Source of the DNA: Sarocladium kiliense
Lineage: Eukaryota; Ascomycota; Sordariomycetes; Hypocreales; Sarocladiaceae
Direction of reading: 5' to 3'
NCBI GenBank assembly: GCA_030734395.1
Contig: JAUZTG010000048.1
Coordinates: 2,418,001-2,482,000 of the forward strand
Length of the DNA stretch: 64,000 bases
In this document: positions 32,763 through 42,342 of the stretch, piece by piece
Layout: each line of letters begins with the position of its first letter
Position numbering within the stretch: the first letter of the stretch is position 1
The notes under the pieces: generated by a model
Seen by the model: only the letters and a program-made list of their open reading frames with translations
Databases searched by the model: none
What the model was told of the DNA's origin: nothing
Translations under genes and position numbers: made by a program

Positions 32763-33028
32763 AGCTGAACTAAGTTACCACAAGCTGTGATTCAGTTAGA
32801 GGGGTGCTTGCTGTTGCATACGATGATCTTGTTGTCCAGGGTTCGGATTGATATAGAACCAAGATTGCACACTCTTCACGTGGCAAATGATACGAAAACG
32901 TAACAAAGAAGCTGGATTACAATGATTTGGACTTGGTAATCCTACAGAATGCCCATTCGGTCCTTTCGTTCGCGGGGAACTGCCGTCAGATCGGCCTCAT
33001 AGTCTGGGCAGCTTCACCAGACGCAAGA

Positions 33029-33039
33029 CGGAACCCCCG
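33029..33039 (-). promoter_or_regulatory. CGG-N5-CCG element, exact consensus
   Basis: The minus strand reads CGGGGGTTCCG, identical to the element at 29175-29185. The identity extends to 19 of 20 bases (33026-33045). Confidence 0.75.
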
Positions 33040-33077
33040 ACGCCACGAGTGGCAAGTCGTGGATTCCTGCGGAGGAA

Positions 33078-33088
33078 CGGTGGTTCCC
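33078..33088 (+). promoter_or_regulatory. CGG-N5-CCC element, near consensus
   Basis: Reads CGGTGGTTCCC. Only the last base differs from the consensus copies at 33417 and 39741. Confidence 0.55.
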
Positions 33089-33387
33089 TCAGGTCACCAG
33101 ATGAATTATCAGAAAGTTCCTTGTCACCCTGGCCAGTTACTAGCTCGATCGTCACTAGTTTGACAGGCCAGGAATTGGAGCAGAATAGTCGATTTACCAT
33201 GCCAATCTGATTCAAGTCCATGAGCTAGGCAGCATGCGGGGAACCCCAGCCCCATTGCCTTGTGCCCTTGATTGAACTCTTCATATGGAGCTCTGCTGCT
33301 CCTAGATCCGTCTCTGTCCTCTACGGTACCTCCGTGCACGCCTGGAACACCACAATGTGCGATCTTTGACGCAAAACCCTGATCCCA

Positions 33388-35402
33388 ATGGCCGAAGAAA
33401 CGGCCCCGGAACTCAGCGGTGGTTCCGATCCTCCACAGGGCCATGGACGGCCCCAGCTTAGGATCTCCCAGGTCCTCTCGGCTTGCGCATTTTGCAAGAC
33501 CCGCAAGATCAAGGTACGATTCCCGAACCCTCGGTAGCGCTGCGGTACTATGAAATGCTCCAATTCAAGCCGCTGACTGACCTCGTGCAGTGTGATGGAG
33601 TAGCCCCAGCATGTGGTGGCTGTACCAAGTTCGGCCGTTCCGCGACCTGTTCCCTGGCATCTACAGCTGCATCACAACTCACACGAGATTACCCTACATT
33701 CCTTCATGAGCGCATCCAGAAGCTCCAGAGGCAATTACAGAGTGCTCAAGGTGACGACGGAAGGCCAAGGAGATCAGCGCCTTCGGAGCGCAGACCGACC
33801 CACGCCCAGCAAATACAGGAGACGCCTACCTCGGTCGACACTCTGATTGCTGATATCGGTGCCGTGCCCGTATTAGCATCATCATATTCTGTCACAGGCG
33901 ACGGGCCAACTCTGTCCAGCATATTGCTGGGGGCTGCAACTAAGCAGGGGTTCTCATCTCTGGACGCTGAGCAACAAGATGGCAACCCGGCATCACTACC
34001 TAGGAGAGATGTTGCTTTGAGGCTGGTGCAACATTACATTGATCATGTGTATCCACGACTACCATTCTTCTCGCTTCAAGGGTTCTGGGCTCAGTTCAAC
34101 TCCGTATACTCTTCATCGTCCGGACCCAACGCTCAGGGCAATCCGCCTGTTCACGACATCGAACAGGGCTACAGTACTTTCACAGTCCTTGTCGTCTTGG
34201 CTATCGCATCTTCGAGTCTTTCTCGGAGCGCAGACAGTGTCGTATCGAGCCGTGCTCAACACCTATTCAATGCTGCTTTGGAGTATCGCGAATCCGCTGT
34301 ACGCCCGAATACAATAGTTGGCGTCCAATCCCTGCTCTTCCTCATCCAATATGCCACATTGAACCCTTCAGTACTCGACGCCTGGTACTTGATAGGAGTG
34401 GGTATCCGCAGCTGTGTTGACCTTGGGCTTCACCAAGACCCCCAACCCCTGGACTCTGTTAGCCCGAGTCTCTCTGAGACACGGAGACGGTTGTGGTGGA
34501 GCATGTACTCCTTCGATCGCTCTATCAGCCTAGGATGTGGTCGCCCGATAGGAATATCAGACTCAGTGATCACCGCTCAACTCCCGACTTTTCGGATCGA
34601 GTCCACGGCCACCGAAGACCAGGTCCAGGGCTACCTGCAACGGTATCGGGCTCTACAGATCCAGTCTCAGATCTACGACCAACTCGACAAGGTACCTACG
34701 AGTGATCAAGATCCGCAAAGAGTCCTCTCGAATTTGTCCGGGAAGCTTGAAAGCTGGAGCAGAGGTAATCTGCCCGAGTATGATCAGACATTGATCGAAA
34801 GCGAATGGCTGATGGGGCGTATGCTATTGTATCGTCCGTGCCGCTTGCTGCCAGAGAGAAGTCCTCAAGACCTACAGTGGCTTTGGCAGGCTTCAGTCCG
34901 ATTCAGCACATTGTATCGTCAACTGGTGGAGTCAAATGGCATCTTCTATGTTCAAATTGCCTCCGAAAAGCTGTACTGGGCAGGGCTCGCTGCCCTGTAT
35001 AGCTCATGGCGCCTTCGATCAGCTACAGATGACAGCTCGGTTGAGCCAATACAGCAGCTTGATCTATGGAACGTGGTTCAAGACGTCCTTTACAGCATCA
35101 GGACTCTTAGCGAACGGTGGGATGACGGGAAAATCCTGGCAAAGGAGTTTGAACTGGCCAGTAAGAGGATACTGAAGGACTCTGGGCAAGAAGCTGACCT
35201 ACATATATTATTTGGGAACGAGTTTCCCGCTGAGGTCAAGAACTTTGCGAACTACGTCAGTTTGACAAGTATGAGGGCAGCGCGAAGAGAAGAAGACATC
35301 GGCGCTGTAACAGGGCTTAGGGCTTATGATGGAGAGCTTCGGCAGTTGGTATCTGATATGCTTATGGGGTCTGACAGCCTTGCGCGGACTCTGGGAGTGT
35401 GA
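33388..35402 (+). CDS. Zn2Cys6 transcription factor, candidate cluster regulator
   Basis: Two exons (33388-33513, 33591-35402) give 645 residues. The intron of 77 nt splits the binuclear cluster CAFCKTRKIK|CDGVAPACGGC...C (C-x2-C-x6-C-x6-C-x2-C-x8-C). A linker and short coiled coil (FLHERIQKLQRQLQSA) follow, as in dimeric Gal4-type proteins. The middle is a fungal_trans domain: LVQHYIDHVYPRLPFF, QSLLFLIQYATLNPSVLDAWYLIGVGIRSCVDLGLHQDP, and TRRRLWWSMYSFDRSISLGCGRPIGISD. The gene sits between FAD oxidoreductase and a second regulator, faces a promoter with two palindromes and has a third exact copy inside its own first exon (33417-33427). A homodimer on CGG-N5-CCG with autoregulation is therefore the simplest model (inference). 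The ATG at 33388 is the only one able to supply the whole cluster domain. Confidence 0.9.
33417..33427 (+). promoter_or_regulatory. CGG-N5-CCG element, exact consensus, inside coding exon 1
   Basis: Reads CGGTGGTTCCG, 29 nt after the ATG of the regulator. The 14 bases 33414-33427 are identical to 39738-39751 in the hydrolase/BNR_4 promoter. Its position within coding sequence is unusual, so it may be chance or a downstream autoregulatory site. Confidence 0.55.
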
Positions 35403-35953
35403 AGACTCATCTTGTCAAGGCTATGAGTGAAATCGGCCTGAGGGAGCTTCGACAGCGGTCGGGGGATGTTGTACCTGAGGTGCAAGGTCACTCAAACAGA
35501 CTCAAAGTTTAGCATACTTGGAGTGTACAATACCAAAAGCCCTGCATTGGCCAGCAGCCCATCGACTGATGTTGATGGATTTATTAAATATAGTGCTCAG
35601 GAGACCTTTGGTTCGTTGAGAAATGCACTTGAATGCCCTCAAGTCGAGGCCGTACAACGGGGAAAACACCTCGAGTACCGAAACAGTAGAAATAAAGAGT
35701 TTATATCAAACATGAGTTCTGACTTCCTCCGTTTCCCTTTCAATTAACTATAATTGAACAATACACAATTGGCGCAGAGGCCTGTTCGCCACGGTCCTCG
35801 GGTGACTTATAGCGTGCCCCTCCGTCCTCTCGTCTCTCTTGGCTCAACCTGAACCTTGACAACACGCATCTTTGCTGTACGCCGCATATCACCCAAACTT
35901 CCTTGCGACAAGCACAAATGGTCGACCAGGGATCGCTGACGTGATCTGTGACC
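35403..35953. promoter_or_regulatory. Intergenic region between the two cluster regulators
   Basis: 551 bp holding the 3' flank of the first regulator and the promoter of the second. I find no CGGNGGTTCCG element here, in contrast to the three divergent promoters of the cluster. Confidence 0.5.
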
Positions 35954-38373
35954 ATGAGCGTTGAAAAGGACAAGGAGACGACTTTTGTACGTTCTCACCC
36001 AATTCAAGGCATAAGGTCTGCGTGCTGACATTTGTAGTCTATCCACGCTTGTGACCGTTGTCGGAAGCGCAAGGCAAAGTGCGACCCAGGTATATGACAA
36101 GACCTCCGTCAATTGGTCACAAGACACTCGAAGCTGACAATCTCATAGGCATTCCATCGTGTCAGGGCTGTCAGGCCGCCGGCTCAATCTGTGCGTCAAC
36201 GGATGCGAGGACGCGACAAACTGTGCCGAGGTCTCAGATAGTTGAGCTTGAGCACCACATCCACCAGCTAGAAGAGCAATTGAGTCAGCTGGGGATCGAA
36301 GCAGACCCGAACCGGGATGGCGTGCGGGACAGTAACACATCGTCAAGCTTGTCGAACCGCAACTCAACAGAGGACGAGCACCATCCTGATCTCATCCGCG
36401 TCGAATCTGGAGGGGATGGCCATTTTCTCGGGGCTTCGAGTGGCCTGCACCTTGCACGTTCTGTCCTAGAATCAGCTCGCAAGAACAGCAATGCCTTTGA
36501 CGAGCATGACCCTTCCGCGCAGTCCGGAGGGTCTCAAGAGCCTGCTCCAGCGGAAGAGTCGAACACGGAAGGCGATGGCGCCATCACAGAGATCACGTTG
36601 CCGTCATGGGAGACATTCACTAGACTCGCGGACGTTTTCTTCCGTCACTACGAGATCCAGTATCCTATCCTGGAAAGGGAGAAGTTCATGAAAGACGCAT
36701 CGGATCTTTACTTCGGCAACGATCCTTTGGAGCGGGCCGCTGGCAATCCCTGGATCATCTTCAAGCTCAACATGGTCATATCCATTTCACTGACATTTAT
36801 TGACGATCCTGATTCAGCGAAGCTTTGCGACCGTTTTCGTCGAAACGCTACCTCGCAGCTGAGCAATGTCATGCAAACGAAGAGTCACCAGACCCTGCAA
36901 TGTCTCCTCTTGCTCCTACTCTCCTCTACACTTGGATCGAAGTCCGCGCCAATGTGGTACATCTCCGGTATCTGCATGCGTATGTGCGTAGATCTCGGGT
37001 ATCATTCTGAGAAAACCATCTGGTATGGTGTTGATGGAAACCAACGAGACGACGACCCTGACACGAAGCGTCGACTGTTCTGGGTAACGTACACCTTTGA
37101 TCGAAGTCTCGCCAAGATGCTTGGTAGACCATTCTTTATCGACGATGAGAAGATCGATGTGGCCTTCCCAACCAACTCGATTCCGGGGTATGCCAGACCG
37201 TCGGTGCATCATTGGCTGACAATGCAACGCATGCAGAGTGAGATTGTCTCGAATGTTTATGTCATGGATCGATCAAGCCCTCAGTCCGTATCTCACACGT
37301 CAAAGTCTTCTTCCTGGGCAGCCCAGATGGAGCAGAAATTGAGCACATGGTTTGAGACCGCCAGAGGACTGGAGTCTCGGGGCAGATACACGCCGGAGTG
37401 GTGGGAGTATTGGTATCAGCACGCCAGGCTGATGCTAAACCAGCCCAAACCCAGAGCTACCAAGAAGTCTTTGGTTGGCGCTTTCGATGCGGCGGAGACA
37501 ATGGTGCGGCTGTCCTTCATCAGAGCACACCGATCTGTAGCGGAGTTTTCTTGGTTGGACATTCATCTTCAACTAGTCAGCGGCCTCACCATGTTATTCT
37601 TGGTCTTGAAAAGTCCACATCTACGAGATAAGGCACAGAGCGACTGGGTACGCTTCAAAGGCTGTGTCATCGAATGGGAGGTTGTCCTCGGCAAACTTGT
37701 GAAACGCTGGAGCTCGATGGCAAAGATGAAGAGCGTTCTCAGCAGACTGGCTGATGGCGTCCTGGATAATATCGAGAACAACAAACTCCCAGAAGGACAG
37801 GGTCGACAACGACGGCACAGCCCAAGAAAGGAACGGCACGACACTCGCCTGGCGATGGAGGAACTCAGCGCTCCTTTAGAGCTGACGAGAAGGACAAGGA
37901 GTCCGCACTCCAATTCGCAAGCTCAGTTGTCACCGCGCAAACGACGAAGGGGAATCAGTACCATAGACAGCGTACATGCGCAAAAGGAAGATATATCTCC
38001 CTCTGCGTTGGATGTGACCCCTCCTTCAATGCAACAGATGCCTCAACACCAAGGGGAGAATCTATATTATCCTTGGATGGAAAGCGGCGAAAATGCAACG
38101 GGAGCATTAGACAATATCGACTTTCCGTCCGTACTCGGCGGAGAGCTCTTCACCGATATTGATCAGTTGGGGGCACCTTTGCAGCTTGACCTGGGCATAC
38201 TCGACCAGCCTGCAGAGTTCATAGCAGATGCCAGCGCAGACCCATTCGGCTTCCAATGGATCGGCGGCAGGCTTGATACGACGTTGACGGACAGCGTTTT
38301 GAACTTCCGAGGCAGCATGGAAGAGCCAGCACAAGCAGGTGATGGGAGTCAATATCCTGCTCATTTCCAATAG
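35954..38373 (+). CDS. Zn2Cys6 transcription factor (second in cluster)
   Basis: Three exons (35954-35986, 36038-36089, 36149-38373) give 769 residues. The first exon codes for only 11 residues. The binuclear cluster is ACDRCRRKRKAKCDPG|IPSCQGCQAAGSIC (C-x2-C-x6-C-x6-C-x2-C-x6-C), again split by an intron, followed directly by a strong coiled coil (QIVELEHHIHQLEEQLSQLG). The fungal_trans domain has FRHYEIQYPILEREKFM, MWYISGICMRMCVDLGYHSE and TKRRLFWVTYTFDRSLAKMLGRPFFIDDEKIDVAFP. The C-terminal third is Ser/Pro/Gln-rich with a basic patch (SPRKRRRG) and an acidic end, typical of activation regions. It lies between the first regulator and the alpha/beta hydrolase, tail to tail with the latter only 45 bp away. 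Its targets are unknown. Confidence 0.9.
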
Positions 38374-38418
38374 CGCAATATTATGCTTGACTTTCTATTT
38401 ATACGTCTCGTGTGTACA

Positions 38419-39456
38419 TCAGCTAATTAGCCAACGGAGACCGTCCAGCATGGATCGATCTGCATCGAAAGCCTCTTGTAATTGAGGGGTTCTGAGCCAG
38501 AAAGTATGCGGCCACCCCTTCCAGACATCGACTTTCACCTCGACACCAGCCTCGACTAGAGCCATTGCCAGACACAACCCATCTGAATACAGGTTGTCGT
38601 TAGAACACAACTGGATCCATGTTCGCGGGTAAGCCTGGAATTCCCCCTTGCTGGCTTCCAGAGGAACATCCTCCAAGTCATCTCTGGGCACAACTGAGCC
38701 TTTCGACTTGTCGAAGATGAAAGTCGCAAATGATTCATGTCGGCTTGTGTGGTAAGGTCTGAGCGCCTCTGGAATATGTTTCTTGTTTTCGGTCGGATCA
38801 CACGTTGCAGGGCACCGCAGGAGCAAGCCGTGGATGGAACCTTTGGGTGCCTTTTGAGCCACAGAGGCTGCGAGTTGGCCGCCACTGGAGCTGCCGACAA
38901 CGACTGTCTTGATGTGATCAGAGCGGAGAGCATTGAAACCGTCTCGCGAGTCAGAGACACACATTTTGGCGGAATATTTTGGCTTGAGTCGGTAGCCGAT
39001 CGAGTAGAGCCGCACTCTGACTGGCGAGCCCTTGACGATCCGACGACACGAATGTTCCTCGCTATCAGCTTCTCCAACATGCAGTCCTCCTCCGTGATAG
39101 TAAATAATGATCAACTCTGGGTCTTGTTCCGCTTTTCCTCCTCCACTATTCGCATCACTGGCTAGCTCCAGCTGCAGGACTGGAATCGGGAACCCATCGA
39201 CAGAGGATGGTACCGTGAATTCGCGTTTTGTGATACCTTGGGAGAGGTCATAATCTCGGGTACCTGGTGCAGTGACTTCAGCTAACAGGTCTCTGCACCA
39301 TTGTGCATAGATCGGCTGTCTGACCAAGGGTTCGAGTGGTGGTTTGTTGGAATCGGTTTCTTGCCTCAGAACATCTTCGGCGCGAACCCAGGATGGATGC
39401 AAGTCGGGAGCTGTTTCGAAGACCAGCTGCTTCAACTGAGGAAGGGTCACAGACAT
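38419..39456 (-). CDS. Alpha/beta hydrolase (HSL/acetyl-esterase type)
   Basis: A single exon of 345 residues. The oxyanion-hole motif YYHGGGLHVGEA is at about 119-130, and the nucleophile elbow is G188-S189-S190-S191-G192 with Ser190 as nucleophile. The catalytic Asp probably lies near CSNDNLYSDG and the His is in GWPHTFWLR. This is the alpha/beta hydrolase_3 layout of hormone-sensitive-lipase-like esterases and lactone hydrolases. No signal peptide is seen, so it is probably cytosolic. It diverges from the secreted BNR_4 protein across a 619-bp region with two exact CGG-N5-CCG palindromes, so the two are probably co-induced. It could remove acyl groups or open a sugar lactone derived from the substrate (inference). 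Confidence 0.88.
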   Translation of the reverse strand: MSVTLPQLKQLVFETAPDLHPSWVRAEDVLRQETDSNKPPLEPLVRQPIYAQWCRDLLAEVTAPGTRDYDLSQGITKREFTVPSSVDGFPIPVLQLELASDANSGGGKAEQDPELIIIYYHGGGLHVGEADSEEHSCRRIVKGSPVRVRLYSIGYRLKPKYSAKMCVSDSRDGFNALRSDHIKTVVVGSSSGGQLAASVAQKAPKGSIHGLLLRCPATCDPTENKKHIPEALRPYHTSRHESFATFIFDKSKGSVVPRDDLEDVPLEASKGEFQAYPRTWIQLCSNDNLYSDGLCLAMALVEAGVEVKVDVWKGWPHTFWLRTPQLQEAFDADRSMLDGLRWLIS

Positions 39457-39740
39457 CGTCGCGACTGTAGCGGATGCTCAAGCTCAAAATTCCTCACGTG
39501 GTGAATGCAGTCTTTCATCAGAGGAATATGCACACCCTCTCGTTGCCAAGTTCCGTCGTCCTGGCTGGCTGAAATTCCGGCTGCCCGGCACAATTCTTTC
39601 TGTCACTTCTGGACTCCTATGCTCGTACCGAGGTGATACGACTTCATTCGAGGCTTTTTTTCCTTCAGCTCTAGGCTCCTGACTCCACGAAATAGCTCAA
39701 CCCCAAGGATGTCGATCGTGGTCCCATCGTTAGTGGGCAG

Positions 39741-39751
39741 CGGTGGTTCCG
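39741..39751 (+). promoter_or_regulatory. CGG-N5-CCG element, exact consensus
   Basis: Reads CGGTGGTTCCG, identical to the copy at 33417. It lies ~325 bp before the BNR_4 start and ~285 bp before the hydrolase start. Confidence 0.78.
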
Positions 39752-39773
39752 CCTCATGCGTGTAAGTGGCGTC

Positions 39774-39784
39774 CGGAGGTTCCG
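39774..39784 (+). promoter_or_regulatory. CGG-N5-CCG element, exact consensus
   Basis: Reads CGGAGGTTCCG. It is the same orientation as, and 33 bp from, the copy at 39741. Confidence 0.78.
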
Positions 39785-40075
39785 CCGGCTGGTGTCGGCA
39801 TCCTCATCCTTGATCATTCATCCGCACATCTTCCCCACACGCGAGCACGCGAGGCACATGTGGAGGAGGAAGTGAGGGGAAAACCTGGGGAACAGGGGAA
39901 GGATTGAGATGGACATTGGGGATGACCTCTGGTGTACGCAAAAGCGAAGATAAAAAGGACTGGCGATCCGGTGGTTTGGGTAGTCAAAGGCATCGGACAA
40001 GGACTCCTCGACTTGAGTGACAGCCTTGACTAGACCCCCTATCGATACCGATTTCTCCCGCAAAGCATATCCAAC

Positions 40076-41389
40076 ATGAAGTCTATTGTCGGGCTCTGTA
40101 TTCTGGCCTTTGGGCAGGGTGTCCTTGCGGACATCGTGCCTGGGACGCTCAAGACCATCTCCACGGCTACCGATGATTCCAACCAGGCAGCTTGGTGGAC
40201 ACCTCTCGACGAAGCAGGAGGCTACACTTGGCTCGGCTACACACGCAATCCTACCTCAGGATCCAAGGCGAACAACAATGTTATGATCGTTCGAGTGGAT
40301 ATCTCCACCGGGGAGATCATTCGCGACTGTGTCAGGGCAACAGCATCCTCCGACTGTACCCTATTCGCCGATGACCTTGGACATAACCAGCCAAGTCTGG
40401 CGGTGGATGGCGATGGCTTCGTCCATGTCTTCACTAGCATGCACAATAACGTGTGGAGGTACTTCAGGTCTGAGGAGCCTTACTCTAGCACCACCCTGGT
40501 GAATGAGAGCGGTGACATGCCGGACGGAGATGTTCTCATCACGTATCCTGTGATCAAGCGCGATGCTGCCGGCGACCTGTGGCTGATCGTCCGTGGTGAG
40601 GCTCCAGGGGATACCTCTGCGAGAGGTGGCTACCTGTACCACTACCAGACGAAGGCTAAGACGTGGACACGCATTGCTCGATGGGCGTACAGGACTGGCT
40701 TTGCGGTCTACCCTGATGACATCCAGTTCTCATCTGATGGAGATGTGCACTTGCAATGGGAGTGGTCCAAGTACCCTTCCTCCGTCGGCCGTCACGAGGG
40801 AAGCTACCTCCGATACAGGCCATCGACTGGCAAGTTCAGGACTATCACAGGACAAGAGGTGTCGGTTCCTGTTACGCAGAGCACAGCCAGTCTCGTCTTC
40901 CAGCCCCTGACGTCTGGAGAGATTTACCAGAACGTCAACTCGGATCCTCCGATTCTTCAGAGCGCGAAGATGGCACTTTACGAAGACTCCGCTGGTACCG
41001 TCCATGTGCAGCACGCATACCGTTTCCAGAACGAGACGAGTGGACCAATGCAGATTCGTCGGGCACGCAGCACCGGTGATGCGTCATCGCCCTGGACTCG
41101 TGAGATTGTGCAGCCATCGCCAGATACGACAGCAGCTTTGGGCATCACCCATGATGGCACCACGGTCAGGATCTACTACTGCCGAAAGTCTGGAAGCGCG
41201 TGGGTTCTTGAGAAAGATGGCACTGCTGCTTGGTCGAACACGGAGTTGGCTGCTGTCAAGGGAAAGAGGGTCGAGAGGCTCCAGGCCATTATGAGGTCAG
41301 ATGGGACGGATGTGTTGTATCTTGCCGCTCCGACTAACGTGGATTCGACGACTGGCAGCTTGTACCTACTCAACGTCGCAGGGCGATAG
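40076..41389 (+). CDS. Secreted BNR_4 beta-propeller protein, PL27-like rhamnose-glucuronate lyase candidate
   Basis: A single exon of 437 residues. It starts with a clear signal peptide (MKSIVGLCILAFGQGVLA, then DIVPGTLK). The body shows repeated propeller blades: AWWTPLDEAGGYTWLGYTR, NNNVMIVRVDISTGEI, LGHNQPSLAVDGDGFVHVF, MHNNVWRYFRS, YPVIKRDAAGDLWLIVRGE, IQFSSDGDVHLQWEW, and MALYEDSAGTVHVQHAYRF. This is the BNR_4 family, which includes ulvan lyases and the fungal PL27 L-rhamnose-alpha-1,4-D-glucuronate lyase (FoRham1 of Fusarium), which removes rhamnose caps from arabinogalactan proteins and gum arabic. Length, single-domain layout and secretion fit PL27; I could not align active-site residues, so the activity is inferred. 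It is co-regulated with the hydrolase by position and by two palindromes. Confidence 0.8.
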   Translation: MKSIVGLCILAFGQGVLADIVPGTLKTISTATDDSNQAAWWTPLDEAGGYTWLGYTRNPTSGSKANNNVMIVRVDISTGEIIRDCVRATASSDCTLFADDLGHNQPSLAVDGDGFVHVFTSMHNNVWRYFRSEEPYSSTTLVNESGDMPDGDVLITYPVIKRDAAGDLWLIVRGEAPGDTSARGGYLYHYQTKAKTWTRIARWAYRTGFAVYPDDIQFSSDGDVHLQWEWSKYPSSVGRHEGSYLRYRPSTGKFRTITGQEVSVPVTQSTASLVFQPLTSGEIYQNVNSDPPILQSAKMALYEDSAGTVHVQHAYRFQNETSGPMQIRRARSTGDASSPWTREIVQPSPDTTAALGITHDGTTVRIYYCRKSGSAWVLEKDGTAAWSNTELAAVKGKRVERLQAIMRSDGTDVLYLAAPTNVDSTTGSLYLLNVAGR

Positions 41390-42342
41390 ACGTTGGATGG
41401 AAGGCTAATGTTGGTTTAATTGCAGTGGCGCGTTAATGCCATCCAGCCGGGCTACATCTGACACAATGACCAATCGACTTCCTAATGACAAGTGGAAGAT
41501 GACAACTTTTGCCTCGATACAGTACTATCTTGCATGTGGAAGACATAGATCCCCGTGGGTAGCCTTCCTAAGTCCCCGGTAGCCTTTTGATGTGGAGCCT
41601 GGACGCGACACCATGCATCGTCGATCAGGGCGTGGCGGTCAGTCCAGGACCTAACACACCGAGGCTTGACTGGGGGGCTTATTATCAGATGGAGGCCGCC
41701 AGCTGGGCTGCTCAGAGTTAGTCCGCGGAACATGGCCAATCTCAGTGAGCTCCGCTCAAAGGAGTCATAGAAACAACAGCAAGCATCTGTCAAGACGCAG
41801 CAGCTACCTACCTAGATTGGTAAATGCACACGTATTCACTACATTGGCCACAACATCACACCACATCCAGCAGCGAGATCCCGTTCGCTCCGGCTCATTC
41901 TTATTCGGCATGGCATGGCATGGCTGGTTGGGCCCGTGGTTGAGGTGGGCCCCCGCGACAGCCCACCTCGCAGTGGCGCCACCCCTAACAAAACCCTGAG
42001 CAGACAGCACTAGCATCGTGCTAGAGTACCCGCGAAGCCCCTGACATAGGCTTCTGCGAAAAAGTGCATGGGCCCGGTCTTCATCACGTAGTGGCCTCCA
42101 AATTTCCATCACTGGTCGATCCCTCTCTTAAACCCCTTCATCCCCTCCTCGCCTCCTAGACGCTCCTTTCCTCTCAGGTTCAACCAGCTGCATCATCACC
42201 GTTTACGTCCTGTCTGACCGGCGCGACTTTCTTGCGCCCTTGCAACTCCTGTTTTGTCGCCCTTCGACGCCTGTGCATCCCTCCTCTGAGTCCCTTCGAG
42301 CCGAGCTCCCTCCCATCCGCCTATTCCGACACTTCCACCACG
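41390..42342. other. Intergenic region, right border of the cluster
   Basis: The 3' flank of the BNR_4 gene and the promoter of the fatty-acid hydroxylase gene, about 950 bp. The last ~220 bp are C/T-rich leader. No exact CGGNGGTTCCG element is seen, which supports ending the cluster at 41389. Confidence 0.5.

Larger units (their letters stand above)
32763..33387. promoter_or_regulatory. Divergent promoter region of the cluster (FAD oxidoreductase / Zn2Cys6 regulator)
   Basis: 625 bp between divergent starts. It carries an exact CGGNGGTTCCG element (33029-33039, minus) and a one-mismatch copy (33078-33088). The second overlaps an inverted GGAAC/GTTCC pair at 33074-33087. Confidence 0.75.
39457..40075. 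promoter_or_regulatory. Divergent promoter region of the cluster (alpha/beta hydrolase / BNR_4 protein)
   Basis: 619 bp between divergent starts. It carries two exact CGGNGGTTCCG copies, 33 bp apart (about three helical turns): 39741-39751 and 39774-39784. Confidence 0.78.
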
